Of a DNA stretch of 64,000 bases, positions 32,904 through 41,747 are shown one piece after another (within the stretch, counting starts at the first letter, position 1; each line of letters begins with the position of its first letter). Location of the stretch: NCBI RefSeq assembly GCF_900110575.1, contig NZ_FOEF01000015.1, forward strand, positions 122,165 to 186,164. The letters are read 5' to 3'. Below the pieces are notes generated by a model. The model was given only the letters and a program-made list of their open reading frames with translations. It made no database searches and was not told where the DNA came from. The stretch is from Amycolatopsis saalfeldensis (GTDB taxonomy: Bacteria > Actinomycetota > Actinomycetes > Mycobacteriales > Pseudonocardiaceae). Position numbers and translations under genes: made by a program.

Positions 32904-34118
32904 TCAGCCGAGGGCGTCGAGCGGGACGGCGCCGGCCATCGCCTGATAGCCCGAATCCCCGGGGTGGAGGTGATCACCGGAGTCGTACCGGGACAGCAGC
33001 CGGTGCGGATCCGCGGGATCGCGCAGGGCCGCGTCGAAGTCGGCCACCGCGTCGAACGTCCGGCTGTCCCGGATCCAGGAATTGACGCTTTCGCGTATTC
33101 CCTCGGTCGCGGGGGAATACGTGTGGAAGCCGTCGAACGGGGTGATGGTGCCGCCGACGACGCGCAACCCGGCCGCGTGCGCGCGTGCCACGATCTGCCG
33201 GTCGGCCTGGATCAGCTGATCGGCGGCCTTCACCGTGCTGTCGATGTCGCTGATGCCTTCGAGGTAGATCACCGTGCCGGCGTCCGGCTGCGCCAGGACG
33301 TCACGCTGGAGCCGGGCCTCGGCGCTGACCCCGGAGCCGTTGGCGGTGACGCGGTTGCCCGCGATGCCCTCGTTGGCGACGCCGAACCGGCTGCACGGCC
33401 CGAGCCGGACGGCCAGGTAGTCCGGCCAGCGGTGCTCGGCGTCCACTGTGGAATGGAATCCGTCGGTGATCGAATCGCCGAGCGCGACCACGGTGCGCGC
33501 GGGCCGGCCCGGCTGCACGGTGACGGCGTCCAGCCAGAACCAGCGGTCGACCTGGTGGGTGTAGCGCGCCGCGGACGGGTCGGCACCGGCGTCCCCGTCG
33601 GCGTACCAGCCGTGCTGCTGGGCCCGCAGGTGCCCGGTGACGTCGCCGGTGCCGCCGTCGACGTGGATGCTCACCGACAGGTTTTCCCCGGGCCGCACGG
33701 TCAGGTCCACCGGGTCGCTGACGACCTCGGCCCCGGCCGCGACCGTGGTCGCGTCCGCCCCGGCGAAGCGCACCCGCTGGTTCGAGCCCGCGGCGAGGGC
33801 GGCCCCGTCGGACTGCGCGCCGGCCCACACCGAGCCGAACCGCACCGCGGTGGTGCCGAAGGCGTTCGACAGTCGCAATCGGACGGACGTGCCGCCGATC
33901 GAGGTGTGCACGACCTCGCGGATCGTCTTGTCCTGGTAGGGGCCGCTGAGCCGGACCGGTGCGGCGGTCCAGGTGTCGACCGGTCCGGCCGGCGCCGCCG
34001 TCCCGCACGCGTCGGCCGACGGGGCCGGCGGCGGGCCGGTCGAACAGGAGCACAGGACACCGGCACCGAGGAGCAGCGTCGCCGCGGTGCGAAACGCGGT
34101 GGAGTGCCGTCGCCGCAT
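32904..34118 (-). CDS. SGNH/GDSL-family hydrolase, lipoprotein
   Basis: The 404-residue precursor has a lipobox-like signal (LLLGAGVLCSC). It then has a beta-rich N-terminal domain starting TWTAAPVRLSG and an SGNH domain with block I GDSITDGF, block III GIAGN and the Asp/His pair SGDHLHPGDSGY near the C-terminus. It would hydrolyse an ester outside the cytoplasm; such two-domain proteins resemble acyl or pectin esterases. The gene at 34143 precedes it on the same strand with 24 bases between, so they may be one operon. Confidence 0.87.
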   Translation of the reverse strand: MRRRHSTAFRTAATLLLGAGVLCSCSTGPPPAPSADACGTAAPAGPVDTWTAAPVRLSGPYQDKTIREVVHTSIGGTSVRLRLSNAFGTTAVRFGSVWAGAQSDGAALAAGSNQRVRFAGADATTVAAGAEVVSDPVDLTVRPGENLSVSIHVDGGTGDVTGHLRAQQHGWYADGDAGADPSAARYTHQVDRWFWLDAVTVQPGRPARTVVALGDSITDGFHSTVDAEHRWPDYLAVRLGPCSRFGVANEGIAGNRVTANGSGVSAEARLQRDVLAQPDAGTVIYLEGISDIDSTVKAADQLIQADRQIVARAHAAGLRVVGGTITPFDGFHTYSPATEGIRESVNSWIRDSRTFDAVADFDAALRDPADPHRLLSRYDSGDHLHPGDSGYQAMAGAVPLDALG

Positions 34119-34142
34119 ACTGGTCCTCCTCTTCCGGCGGCG

Positions 34143-35387
34143 CTACGAAGCCGCGCTGATCGTAAGCCAGTTCGCCAGATCGGCCTCGGAAGTCTGCTCC
34201 ACTGTCGCGTTCGGAGGGATGCGCACGGCCAGCGGCGCGAAGTACGGCCTTCGCGACGACGGCGGGAAGTGCCCGGTCTTCGGGTCGACCACCGCGTCCG
34301 CCGGCTGGTACCCGGCGAAGGTCAAGTACCAGCGGCCGTTGTCCTGGATCACCGCAGGCACCCCGGGCGCGACCACGGTCTTGGCGATGTAGTTCGGCCA
34401 CTTCGACTCCTGCGACTGCAGCAGGTACCGGACTTCCGCGTGGTTCGGGGTGCCCCAGACGCCGGTGGGGTCGGGCATGGTCAGCTTCCGGTAGCCGGCC
34501 CCGGCGGCGGGCAGGAACGTGTCCGACCAGGCGAGCCCGATCTTGTAGCCCGGATCGTCGTACTCGCCGGTGGAGTAGGCCATCACGTACTTGCCGTTGA
34601 CCTGGGTGATGTTCCCGGTTTCGATCAGTTTGAACGTGGCCGGCTGGTCCAGTCCGAAGAAGAGTTCGGACCGGAAGTCGCCGGGCGCCAGGAGCACGGT
34701 GGGCTTGCCGGGCGCGGGGATGGCCGCGGTGGCCATGGGCTGCGCGACGATGCCGTCCCGCGCGGGGTTGTCGGTGAGCCGTTCACTGTAGACCAGGTAC
34801 AGCTTCCCGTTGTCCTGGAAGTACTTCCCGTCGTAATTCGCCTTGGTGGGCTTGGTGAAGTCGCCGGCCACCAGTGAGTCGGCGACCCAGTCCGTGGGCA
34901 CTGCGGTGCCGGACGCCTGCGCGGGACGGGCGTGCACGACCGCGGTCCACGCCTTCGCCTGGGGATAACGGGGATTGGCCACGTAATAGGTCACGGCCAG
35001 CTGCCAGGCGCCCGAATCGTCCTGGAAGACGTTGTTGTTGATCCGGTTCCGCAGGGTGGAGCCGGCCAGCTGCGCGGTGAGGGACGGCCCGATGGACACC
35101 GTCATCGGAGTGGCCTGGAAACAGCCCTTCGTCGGGGTTCCCGCGCAGCTCAGCAGCTCGCTGGTGGTACCGGAAAAGGACTGCGGGAGCGTGCCCGGCT
35201 TGGCGACGCGGATCGGGTACGGGTCGGAGTAGTAGCCCTGGCGCGGCTGGGTGGTCACCTTGGTCATCGGCTGGATGAGCTGGGCCGGGCCGGCCGGGGC
35301 CGATTCGGTCGGTGTGGTCGAGCAGGCGGTGGTCAGGCCGACGGTGGTGACGGCGGTGAGCGCGATTCGCCAGAGCGTACGGCGCAC
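34143..35387 (-). CDS. Secreted beta-propeller lipoprotein (GH43/DUF4185-like)
   Basis: The 414-residue lipoprotein signal ends in LTTAC. The mature part repeats motifs typical of five-bladed propellers: DDSGAWQLAVTYYV, QDNGKLYLVYSERL, QVNGKYVMAYSTGEYDD and QDNGRWYLTFAGYQ. The layout recalls glycoside hydrolase families 43/62 or DUF4185, but I could not identify the catalytic acids with confidence. GTG 35387 follows AAAGGA. It lies upstream of the SGNH hydrolase; the two could act on a plant or host polysaccharide. Confidence 0.7.
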   Translation of the reverse strand: MRRTLWRIALTAVTTVGLTTACSTTPTESAPAGPAQLIQPMTKVTTQPRQGYYSDPYPIRVAKPGTLPQSFSGTTSELLSCAGTPTKGCFQATPMTVSIGPSLTAQLAGSTLRNRINNNVFQDDSGAWQLAVTYYVANPRYPQAKAWTAVVHARPAQASGTAVPTDWVADSLVAGDFTKPTKANYDGKYFQDNGKLYLVYSERLTDNPARDGIVAQPMATAAIPAPGKPTVLLAPGDFRSELFFGLDQPATFKLIETGNITQVNGKYVMAYSTGEYDDPGYKIGLAWSDTFLPAAGAGYRKLTMPDPTGVWGTPNHAEVRYLLQSQESKWPNYIAKTVVAPGVPAVIQDNGRWYLTFAGYQPADAVVDPKTGHFPPSSRRPYFAPLAVRIPPNATVEQTSEADLANWLTISAAS

Positions 35388-35483
35388 GGTCAGGTCCTTT
35401 CGCCGGAATTCGCAGGGATTCGTTCGTTTCGTGCGGGCGCGGCACGATCTCGAGTCCGAGACTAATGGCGGAAAGGATGGCGT

Positions 35484-35506
35484 GGGGGACCCTGTCAAGG
35501 TCCCCC
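35484..35506. terminator. Hairpin GGGGGACC/GGTCCCCC
   Basis: A perfect 8-bp stem with a 7-base loop lies just after the stop of the minus-strand hydrolase gene at 35512. It belongs to the same hairpin set as 32867-32891 and 36220-36242. Confidence 0.75.
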
Positions 35507-35511
35507 GCTTC

Positions 35512-36186
35512 TCATTCCAGGCATTCGCCGATGATCCCGGCGATGCGGTCCGGGGCGCTGAGGTAGGGCGAGTGGCCGGTGTCGACGGTGACGGTTTCGG
35601 TGCAGCGGCGGGAGAATTCCGTGACGAGGGCCGGTGGCCAGGTGCGGTCGCGGCGGGTCGCGACATAAAGCGAAGGGGTGTGTTTCCATTCGGCGGCGGT
35701 CGGGCTCAACTGGAAGTTGAGCACCGTGTCGGGGCGCAGCAGTTCGACCGCGTGCGCCGCCACATCGGGCGGGCAATCGGCGTAAAAGAGGCTCGTCGCG
35801 GCCCCGGGATCGATCCGGGCCTGGGCGCCGTCCTCGGAGAAACGCAGTGCCTGCGCGAATTCCGACCCGCCGGCGGGATCCTCGGCCAGCCATCCGACGG
35901 CGGTCTCGTCGACGTCGAGCACCCATCCGGACAGGAAGACCATCCGCCGGACCCCGCGCAGGGAACCGGCGACCGCGCCGCCGAACGAGTGGCCCACGAC
36001 CACCGGCGGCGCCGCGGCCCGGTCCACGATGTCCTGCACGAGCTTGATGCTTTCCGGCAACGGCAGCAGGCCGATGTCCGGCACGCTCACGCTCCCGGCG
36101 ATCTCGGTGAGCCGGCTGACCAGCGGTGTGTAATGGGCGGGCTGGTGGTACGAACCGTGGACCAGCACGATCGGAGTGTCCGGCAT
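35512..36186 (-). CDS. Small alpha/beta-hydrolase
   Basis: The 224-residue protein has the oxyanion start LVHGSYHQPAHY, the nucleophile elbow VGHSFGG, and a terminal His in VDTGHSPYLSAPDRI. It is of the compact EstC/salicylic-acid-binding-protein-like type. A hairpin precedes it and another follows, so it is probably its own transcription unit. The substrate is unknown. Confidence 0.83.
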   Translation of the reverse strand: MPDTPIVLVHGSYHQPAHYTPLVSRLTEIAGSVSVPDIGLLPLPESIKLVQDIVDRAAAPPVVVGHSFGGAVAGSLRGVRRMVFLSGWVLDVDETAVGWLAEDPAGGSEFAQALRFSEDGAQARIDPGAATSLFYADCPPDVAAHAVELLRPDTVLNFQLSPTAAEWKHTPSLYVATRRDRTWPPALVTEFSRRCTETVTVDTGHSPYLSAPDRIAGIIGECLE

Positions 36187-36219
36187 GGGAGCACGGTAAC
36201 CGGTGATCGCGATGCGGGC

Positions 36220-36242
36220 GAGGACCCCGTGAAGGTCCCCCT
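36220..36242. terminator. Hairpin GAGGACC/GGTCCCCCTC
   Basis: The imperfect stem lies directly after the stop of the Fae-like gene on the minus strand and would end the dehydrogenase operon. It is similar to the hairpins at 32867 and 35484. Confidence 0.65.
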
Positions 36243-36754
36243 CAGGGCGTGTAGAACGGATGCGTCACCCGGTTCCGCCCCGCCACCAGCTCCGCGGTGA
36301 GGTCATGGCCGGACGCCGCCTCGCGCACGCCCTTGCGCATCGCCTCGCGGGCGGCGGCCCGGACGGCGTCACCGCGGGTGGCCTCCGGATTGAGCCAAAC
36401 CGCGGCGAACACCAGCGTTTCCTGGTCCCCGGCGAGCACCCCGTCGGCCACGGAATCCAGGACGCCCTGGGCGATCCCGACCTGGCAGGCGCCCGACACG
36501 AGGTTCACCAAGGCCTCGGTGGGCGACTCCGTTTTGTTCAGCATGATCGTCGGCGGGTGGATTGTCCGGTACGACGGCTGGTCCTCGCCGACGCACACCA
36601 GGATCGGGGTGAAACCGGCCGTGGGGGAGGCGAAGGCGCCGGTCATCGTGGCCGCGGTGGGGGAGCCGCGGCGGGCCAGCACCACGTTGAGGTGGACGCC
36701 GTCGGGGTTGGCGCCGCCCCAGGCCTGGGCGGTGCGGCCGTCGAGGTCGGTCAT
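36242..36754 (-). CDS. Formaldehyde-activating-enzyme (Fae) homologue
   Basis: The 170-residue protein matches the Fae fold. A His is near residue 21 (GVHLNVVLARRGSP), followed by TAGFTPILVCVGEDQP, TIMLNKTES and a central helix VGIAQGVLDSVADGVL. Fae condenses formaldehyde with tetrahydromethanopterin, a cofactor not expected in this type of organism, so the homologue may use another acceptor or carbonyl. Its ATG abuts the MFS stop with no gap, so it is the last gene of the ADH-IclR-ALDH-MFS operon. Confidence 0.78.
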   Translation of the reverse strand: MTDLDGRTAQAWGGANPDGVHLNVVLARRGSPTAATMTGAFASPTAGFTPILVCVGEDQPSYRTIHPPTIMLNKTESPTEALVNLVSGACQVGIAQGVLDSVADGVLAGDQETLVFAAVWLNPEATRGDAVRAAAREAMRKGVREAASGHDLTAELVAGRNRVTHPFYTP

Positions 36755-38095
36755 TCAGAGTCCTTTCCGTGGGCCGCCGGAGACCGACAGCGCGCGGCCG
36801 CGCGTCTCCGGGGCGAGCGCGAGGGAGCTGAGGCCGCCGATCAGGCAGACGGCGACCATCAAGCCCATGGTGGGCAGCAGGCCGAACGCGGCCAGTGCCA
36901 AGGGCAGCAGGAACGTGCCGATCGCGGAGCCGATCCGCGAGGCCGCCGCCGCGACGCCCATGCCGGTGGTGCGCACCGAGGTCGGGAAGACCTCCAGCGG
37001 GTACACCCCGGGCAGGATGCTCATCACCCCGTAGGCGAAGAGGTAGCCGAAGAACGCCGGCACCACAAGGGAATGCGGCAGCCACTGTCCACCCGCGACG
37101 ATCGAGAGCATCAGCGCGGTGACGAACATCGGCGCGATGAGGATCTTCCGGCGGCCGATCCGGTCCACCAGGGACCACCCGAGCACCGCGCCCGCCAGTG
37201 CCGTGCAGGTGCCGAACACCGCGGTGAGCACCGGGTCCGAGATGCCCAGCGTGGTCAGGATGTCGGCCTGGAAGAACGTGATGGCGAAGTACGGCAGCAC
37301 GATGCAGATCCAGAACACGCAGCAGAACACCGTGCGCGCCAGGTACTCCCGCCCGAACAGGGTCCGGTAGCCCGCTTCGCCGGTCGGCTCGTCGGCGAAC
37401 TCGGGGGAGTGCGGGTCGAGCGCGAGGTGCTCCATCAGGATGGCGCGCGCCTCGGCGTGCCGCCCCTGGGACATCAGCCAGCGCGGGGATTCCGGGAGGC
37501 CGTGGCGGAGGGCGAGCACGATCGCGGCCGGGACCACGCCGAGCGCCAGCGCGTACCGCCAGGCCCCCGGATCGATGCGGGTGATCAGGAAGCCGAGGAA
37601 GAACGCCAGCACGTAACCGACGTTCCAGAGGATCTCCAGCACGCCGAGGTAGCGCCCGCGGTTGTGGGCCGGGGTGAACTCGCCCAGCATCGGCGAGCCG
37701 ATCGCGTAGTCGGCGCCGACCGCCAGGCCCATCACCACGCCGAGCGCCACGATCTGCCATGGAGCCCGCACGAAGAACAGCAGCGCCGAGGAGACCAGGA
37801 AAACGCACAGGTCGGCGGTGAACATCGGCCGCCGGCCGAACCGGTCGGTGCAGTACCCGCCGAGCGGCCCGCCGATGATGGTGCCGACCAGAGTGGACGC
37901 GGAGATCAGGCCCAGCCACACCGGCGTCGTGTGCAGGTCGGCGCGGAACGCCTTGCCCGCCACGGCCACCGCGATGCAGGCGAACACGAACCCGTCGAGG
38001 AACATGCCGCCGCCGGTGGCCACCGTCAGCCGGCGCAGGAACCGGGTGCGCCGCGCGTTCACCGCGCCGGCGCCGGCGCGGGAGATCGTGGTCAT
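36755..38095 (-). CDS. MFS transporter, sugar/organic-acid symporter type
   Basis: The 446-residue protein has 12 transmembrane helices and the sugar-porter motifs GGPLGGYCTDRFGRRP in the first half and GWSLVDRIGRRK in the second. PESPRWLM and a final PETRGRAL are also diagnostic. It lies 17 bases after the aldehyde dehydrogenase stop and abuts the Fae-like gene, so it probably imports the operon's substrate. Confidence 0.88.
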   Translation of the reverse strand: MTTISRAGAGAVNARRTRFLRRLTVATGGGMFLDGFVFACIAVAVAGKAFRADLHTTPVWLGLISASTLVGTIIGGPLGGYCTDRFGRRPMFTADLCVFLVSSALLFFVRAPWQIVALGVVMGLAVGADYAIGSPMLGEFTPAHNRGRYLGVLEILWNVGYVLAFFLGFLITRIDPGAWRYALALGVVPAAIVLALRHGLPESPRWLMSQGRHAEARAILMEHLALDPHSPEFADEPTGEAGYRTLFGREYLARTVFCCVFWICIVLPYFAITFFQADILTTLGISDPVLTAVFGTCTALAGAVLGWSLVDRIGRRKILIAPMFVTALMLSIVAGGQWLPHSLVVPAFFGYLFAYGVMSILPGVYPLEVFPTSVRTTGMGVAAAASRIGSAIGTFLLPLALAAFGLLPTMGLMVAVCLIGGLSSLALAPETRGRALSVSGGPRKGL

Positions 38096-38112
38096 CGCCG
38101 GATCACCGCCCT

Positions 38113-39543
38113 TCACAGGCCGAGCGCGAAATAGCCGGTCTCGAGGTACTCCTCGATGCCGCTTCGCCCGCCTTCCCGGCCGAGCCCGGAGGCCTTGACC
38201 CCGCCGAAGGGCGCGGCCGGCTCCGAAACGATCCCGCGGTTGATCCCGACCATGCCGGTCTCGCACGCCTCCGCGACCCGCACCGCGCGCGAGAGGTCGC
38301 GCGTGTAGACGAAGGCGACCAGCCCGTACGGCGTGGCGTTGGCCAGCTCGACCGCCTCGGCCTCGGTGTCGAAGACCGCGATCGGCGCGACCGGCCCGAA
38401 GATCTCCTCCTGCATCACGCGGTGCGCCGGGTCCACGCCGGTGAGCACAGTGGGCTCGAAGAAGTACCCGGGCCCGTCGATCGGCTCCCCGCCGGTGACC
38501 GCCTTGGCGCCGTGCGCGACCGCGTCCCGGACCAGCTCCGTCACCTTGTCCCGCTGCCGGGCATCGATCAGCGGGCCGAGCGTCGACGCGGGGTCGAAAC
38601 CGTTGCCGGGCTTGAGTTCCCGGACCCGTTCGGTGAACCGCGCGGTGAACTCCTCGGCGACCGCGCGGTGCACGAGGAACCGGTTCGCGGCGACGCAGGA
38701 CTCGCCGCCGTTGCGGAACTTCGCCAGCATCGCGCCGTCCAGCGCGGCTTCGAGGCCGGCGTCGTCGAACACCAGGAACGGCGCGTTGCCGCCCAGCTCC
38801 ATCGAGGTCCGCTGGACGTGGTGCGCCGACTGCCGGATGAGCGCCGAGCCGACGGCGGTGGAGCCGGTGAACGACACCTTTCGGAGCCGGTCGTCGGCCA
38901 TCAGCGCGGCTGACAGCTCGGGCGCGCGGGTGGTGGTGAGCAGGCTGACGGCGCCCTCGGGCAGTCCGAGGCCGTCGAGGATCTCGGTGAGCAGGGCCGC
39001 GGTCAGCGGCGTCTGCTCGGCGGGCTTGAGCAGGACGGGACAGCCCGCGGCCAGTGCCGCGCCCAGCTTGCGGGTCAGCATGGCGAGCGGGAAGTTCCAC
39101 GGTGTGATCAGCAGCGCCGGGCCGACCGGCCGGTGCGTGGTGACGATGCGCGAGGCACCGTCCGGCGAGACCGCGAAGCCGCCGTGCAGGTGGGCGGCCT
39201 GCTCCGCGAACCAGCGCAGGAACTCGGCGCCGTACGCGACCTCCCCGCGTGACTGCGCGAGCGGTTTCCCCATTTCGCGGGTGATGGTCTCGGCGAACTC
39301 TTCGGTCCGGGCCAGCACCGCGTCGAACGCCGCCCGCAGCCAGCCCGCCCGGGTGCGCGGGCTGCTCGCGGCGAGTTCCGCCCGCGAGGCGTGCGCCGCG
39401 TCCAGTGCGGCGAGGGCGTGCTCCGGTCCCGCGTCGGCGACTTCGGCGATCCGCTCGCCGGTGGCGGGGTCCTCGACGGTGAACGTGGCGCCGGTTTCGA
39501 CCCACTCGCCGCCGACGTACAGCCGGACGGTCTTTCCTTGCAT
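38113..39543 (-). CDS. NAD(P)-dependent aldehyde dehydrogenase (succinate-semialdehyde type)
   Basis: The 476-residue protein has NAD-binding PWNFPLAMLTRKLGAAL, the general base Glu in SMELGGNAP and the catalytic Cys near residue 282 in NGGESCVAANRF. APFGGVKASGLGREGG is at the C-terminus. The PLAMLTRK and GGESC forms resemble succinate-semialdehyde and hydroxy-aldehyde dehydrogenases. In this operon it would oxidise the aldehyde made by the alcohol dehydrogenase. Confidence 0.9.
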   Translation of the reverse strand: MQGKTVRLYVGGEWVETGATFTVEDPATGERIAEVADAGPEHALAALDAAHASRAELAASSPRTRAGWLRAAFDAVLARTEEFAETITREMGKPLAQSRGEVAYGAEFLRWFAEQAAHLHGGFAVSPDGASRIVTTHRPVGPALLITPWNFPLAMLTRKLGAALAAGCPVLLKPAEQTPLTAALLTEILDGLGLPEGAVSLLTTTRAPELSAALMADDRLRKVSFTGSTAVGSALIRQSAHHVQRTSMELGGNAPFLVFDDAGLEAALDGAMLAKFRNGGESCVAANRFLVHRAVAEEFTARFTERVRELKPGNGFDPASTLGPLIDARQRDKVTELVRDAVAHGAKAVTGGEPIDGPGYFFEPTVLTGVDPAHRVMQEEIFGPVAPIAVFDTEAEAVELANATPYGLVAFVYTRDLSRAVRVAEACETGMVGINRGIVSEPAAPFGGVKASGLGREGGRSGIEEYLETGYFALGL

Positions 39544-39566
39544 GTCTTCACCTTTCGGTTCAGGGG

Positions 39567-40358
39567 TCACCGGTGGCGGGCCAGCTCGGCCGCGGCCCGG
39601 CGGACCTCGTCGATCAGGATCCGGGCCCGGTCGGGGGACACCGAGTTCGCGGGCACGCAGGCGGTCACGGCGGCGACCGCGCGGCCGTCGCCGTCCAGCA
39701 CCGGCGCCGAGAAGCACGACAGGTTCGCCGTCATCTCCTCGACTTCGGTGGCGTGGCCGCGTTCCCGGACCAGGGCGAGTTCCGCGCGCAGTGCCGGCTC
39801 CTCGCACAGGGTGGCCCCGGTCAGCCGCGGCAGCCCGGTGGCGAGGACCGGCCGCAGGTCCTCCTCGCCGCGGAAGGCGAGGATCGCCTTGCCGCTCGCG
39901 GACGCGTGCGCCGGCAGCTGCCGCCCGACGCGGGTCTGCAGCCGCACCGGCTTCGTGGTGTCGACGTGCGCGATGAAGGTGACCTCGGCCCCGGACAGCA
40001 CCGCGAGCTGGACGGTCTCGTCCTGGCGGTCCCGGATCTGCTCCGCGCACGTGTAGAACATGCCGAGCAGCCCGGTCAGCTCCCCGCCTGCCGGCTCGGC
40101 GTACGCGGCCATCCGCGGCCCGACGACGAACCGGCCGTCACCGGTTTTGCGGGTGACGCCCAGCTCGCCCATCGTGGCCAGCAGCCGGTGCACCGAGCTC
40201 TTCGGCGCGCCGACGGCCACCGCGAGCTCACTCAGCCGCAGCCCGCGCCGCCGCTCGGCGAGCGCGTCGAGGACCGCGAACGCCTGCGCCACGGCAGGAC
40301 TGCGCTTGCCCGGTTCCCGCTCCGCCGGAACGGGCACACCGGCTGCTTCGAGGTTCAC
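39567..40358 (-). CDS. IclR-family regulator of the dehydrogenase operon
   Basis: The 263-residue protein has an N-terminal winged helix (AQAFAVLDALAERRRGLRLS, then VGAPKSSVHRLLATM) and the IclR effector domain, with LPAHASASGKAILAF as the signature. GTG 40358 overlaps the alcohol dehydrogenase stop (GTGA), so it is the second gene of the operon and is autoregulated. The palindromes at 41540-41562 in front of the operon are the likely operator. Confidence 0.92.
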   Translation of the reverse strand: MNLEAAGVPVPAEREPGKRSPAVAQAFAVLDALAERRRGLRLSELAVAVGAPKSSVHRLLATMGELGVTRKTGDGRFVVGPRMAAYAEPAGGELTGLLGMFYTCAEQIRDRQDETVQLAVLSGAEVTFIAHVDTTKPVRLQTRVGRQLPAHASASGKAILAFRGEEDLRPVLATGLPRLTGATLCEEPALRAELALVRERGHATEVEEMTANLSCFSAPVLDGDGRAVAAVTACVPANSVSPDRARILIDEVRRAAAELARHR

Positions 40359-41476
40359 CGGCCGGCCAGCTCCTCGTCGACGATCACGACGCCGCGGCGG
40401 TTGGACCCGCCGGTCAGGTCGGCGAACGCGGTGTTGATCTCCCCGAACGCATAGGTCTTCGAGATCAGCTTGTCGATCGGCAGCTTGCCGGTGTGGAACA
40501 GGTTGAGCAGCTTGGGGATGTCCTGGGTGGGCCGGCTGGACCCGTAGAGGCTGCCGGTCAGGTACTTCTCCTCGCGCACGAACCGCGCGGCGGGGACACT
40601 CGCGTACGCCGTGGCGGCGGGAACGCCGACACACACGACCGTGCCGCCCGGGGCGGTGGCGTCGAAAGCCTGTTCCAGCAAGCCTTCCTTGCCGACGGCG
40701 TCGATGGTCACGTCGGCGCCCTGCCCGCCGGTGAGCGCCCGGACCTCGGCGACCACGTTGTCGTCCGGGCTCAGCACCCGGGTGGCGCCGAAGACCGTGG
40801 CCCCGTCCCGTTTGCCCGGGTGCGGCTCCACGACGACGATGTGGTCCGCCCCGGAGAGCTTCGCGGCCATGATCGCGCTGAGCCCGACGCCGCCCGCGCC
40901 GTACACCAGCACCGCGTCGCCCGGCGCGACCCGCGCGCGGTTGACCACGGCGCCGTAACCGGTCAGCACGCCGCAGCCGGCCAGCGCGGCGACCGGCAGC
41001 GGCACCGAGTCCGGGATCTTGATCGCGCTCGCGGCGGGGACCACCGTGTGCTCGGCGAAGGTGGACAGGAACGAATAGTGGTAGACGTCCCGGCCGCCGT
41101 CGTGCAGGCGGACGGTGCCGTCGAGAAGGGTGCCGCCGAGCAGCGCGGGGGCGCTGGCGGCGCAGAGCACCGGCCGGCCCGCCTGGCAGTAGCGGCACCG
41201 GCCGCAGCTCGGCAGCCAGGACAGCGCGACGTGGTCGCCGGCCGCGACGTGCGCGACCCCGGCGCCGACCGCGGTGACCACACCCGCGCCCTCGTGCCCG
41301 AGGACGGCCGGCAGGGGCGAGGGGATCCGCCCGCTGATGGTGTGCGCGTCGCTGGCGCACACACCCGTCGCGGCGATCTTCACGGCGACCTCGCCGGGCG
41401 CCGGGTCGTCGAGCGTGAGCGTGCGGAAGGTGAGCGGACCGCCGGTCTCCTCGAGAACGGCAGCAAGAGTTTCCAT
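40355..41476 (-). CDS. Zinc-dependent alcohol dehydrogenase (MDR family, NDMA-dependent-like)
   Basis: The 373-residue protein has CASDAHTISG, the zinc motif GHEGAGVV, a structural-zinc Cys set (CGRCRYCQAGRPVLC) and the Rossmann motif GAGGVGLSAIMAAKL. The pattern resembles class III-like and NDMA-dependent alcohol dehydrogenases, which in mycothiol bacteria oxidise alcohols or formaldehyde adducts. It is the first gene of the minus-strand operon; GAGGAGC precedes the ATG. Confidence 0.9.
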   Translation of the reverse strand: METLAAVLEETGGPLTFRTLTLDDPAPGEVAVKIAATGVCASDAHTISGRIPSPLPAVLGHEGAGVVTAVGAGVAHVAAGDHVALSWLPSCGRCRYCQAGRPVLCAASAPALLGGTLLDGTVRLHDGGRDVYHYSFLSTFAEHTVVPAASAIKIPDSVPLPVAALAGCGVLTGYGAVVNRARVAPGDAVLVYGAGGVGLSAIMAAKLSGADHIVVVEPHPGKRDGATVFGATRVLSPDDNVVAEVRALTGGQGADVTIDAVGKEGLLEQAFDATAPGGTVVCVGVPAATAYASVPAARFVREEKYLTGSLYGSSRPTQDIPKLLNLFHTGKLPIDKLISKTYAFGEINTAFADLTGGSNRRGVVIVDEELAGR

Positions 41477-41539
41477 TCGAGTAGCTCCTCGCGAGGTGAG
41501 TCTGTGGAGTAATGAAGATGGGCCACCCGAACGGTGTTT

Positions 41540-41562
41540 GTTCCATATGTGGAACGCGTTCC
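41540..41562. promoter_or_regulatory. IclR-type operator palindromes
   Basis: GTTCCATATGTGGAAC (41540-41555) and GGAACGCGTTCC (41551-41562) overlap, giving three alternating half-sites. They sit just downstream of the minus-strand -10 element. Confidence 0.7.
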
Positions 41563-41578
41563 CCTTGGGCCGGCGTCG

Positions 41579-41608
41579 AGTATGAGTACGGGTTCCCTGG
41601 AGTGTCAA
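41579..41608 (-). promoter_or_regulatory. Promoter of the dehydrogenase/Fae operon
   Basis: On the minus strand TTGACA (41608-41603) and CATACT (41584-41579) are separated by 18 bases. The start of transcription would fall just before or within the palindromes at 41540-41562. Confidence 0.6.
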
Positions 41609-41692
41609 TAGGTCCGGCGGTGCGGGTTCGCCGGCCGCTCGGACGGCGCGAGACCGGTCTCTAACTGGGGAAACCCGTCGGGTGGACGGCGC

Positions 41693-41734
41693 TTGACAGG
41701 CGGGGAGACCTGTGGTTACGCTGGCGTAACCACA
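41693..41734 (+). promoter_or_regulatory. Promoter with palindromic operator for the ygc-like operon
   Basis: TTGACA (41693-41698) and TACGCT (41717-41722) have an 18-base spacer. TGTGGTTACG and CGTAACCACA (41711-41734, 4-base centre) form a perfect 10-bp inverted repeat over the -10 region and expected start near 41729. A repressor is likely to bind there; IclR from the divergent operon and an unlinked regulator are both possible. Confidence 0.7.
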
Positions 41735-41747
41735 ACCGAATACTTCA

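Noticed and set aside
36242..36754. Evidence for a methanopterin-linked C1 pathway
   Set aside because: Only a Fae homologue is present; no other methanopterin enzyme is in the window, so the pathway cannot be claimed.
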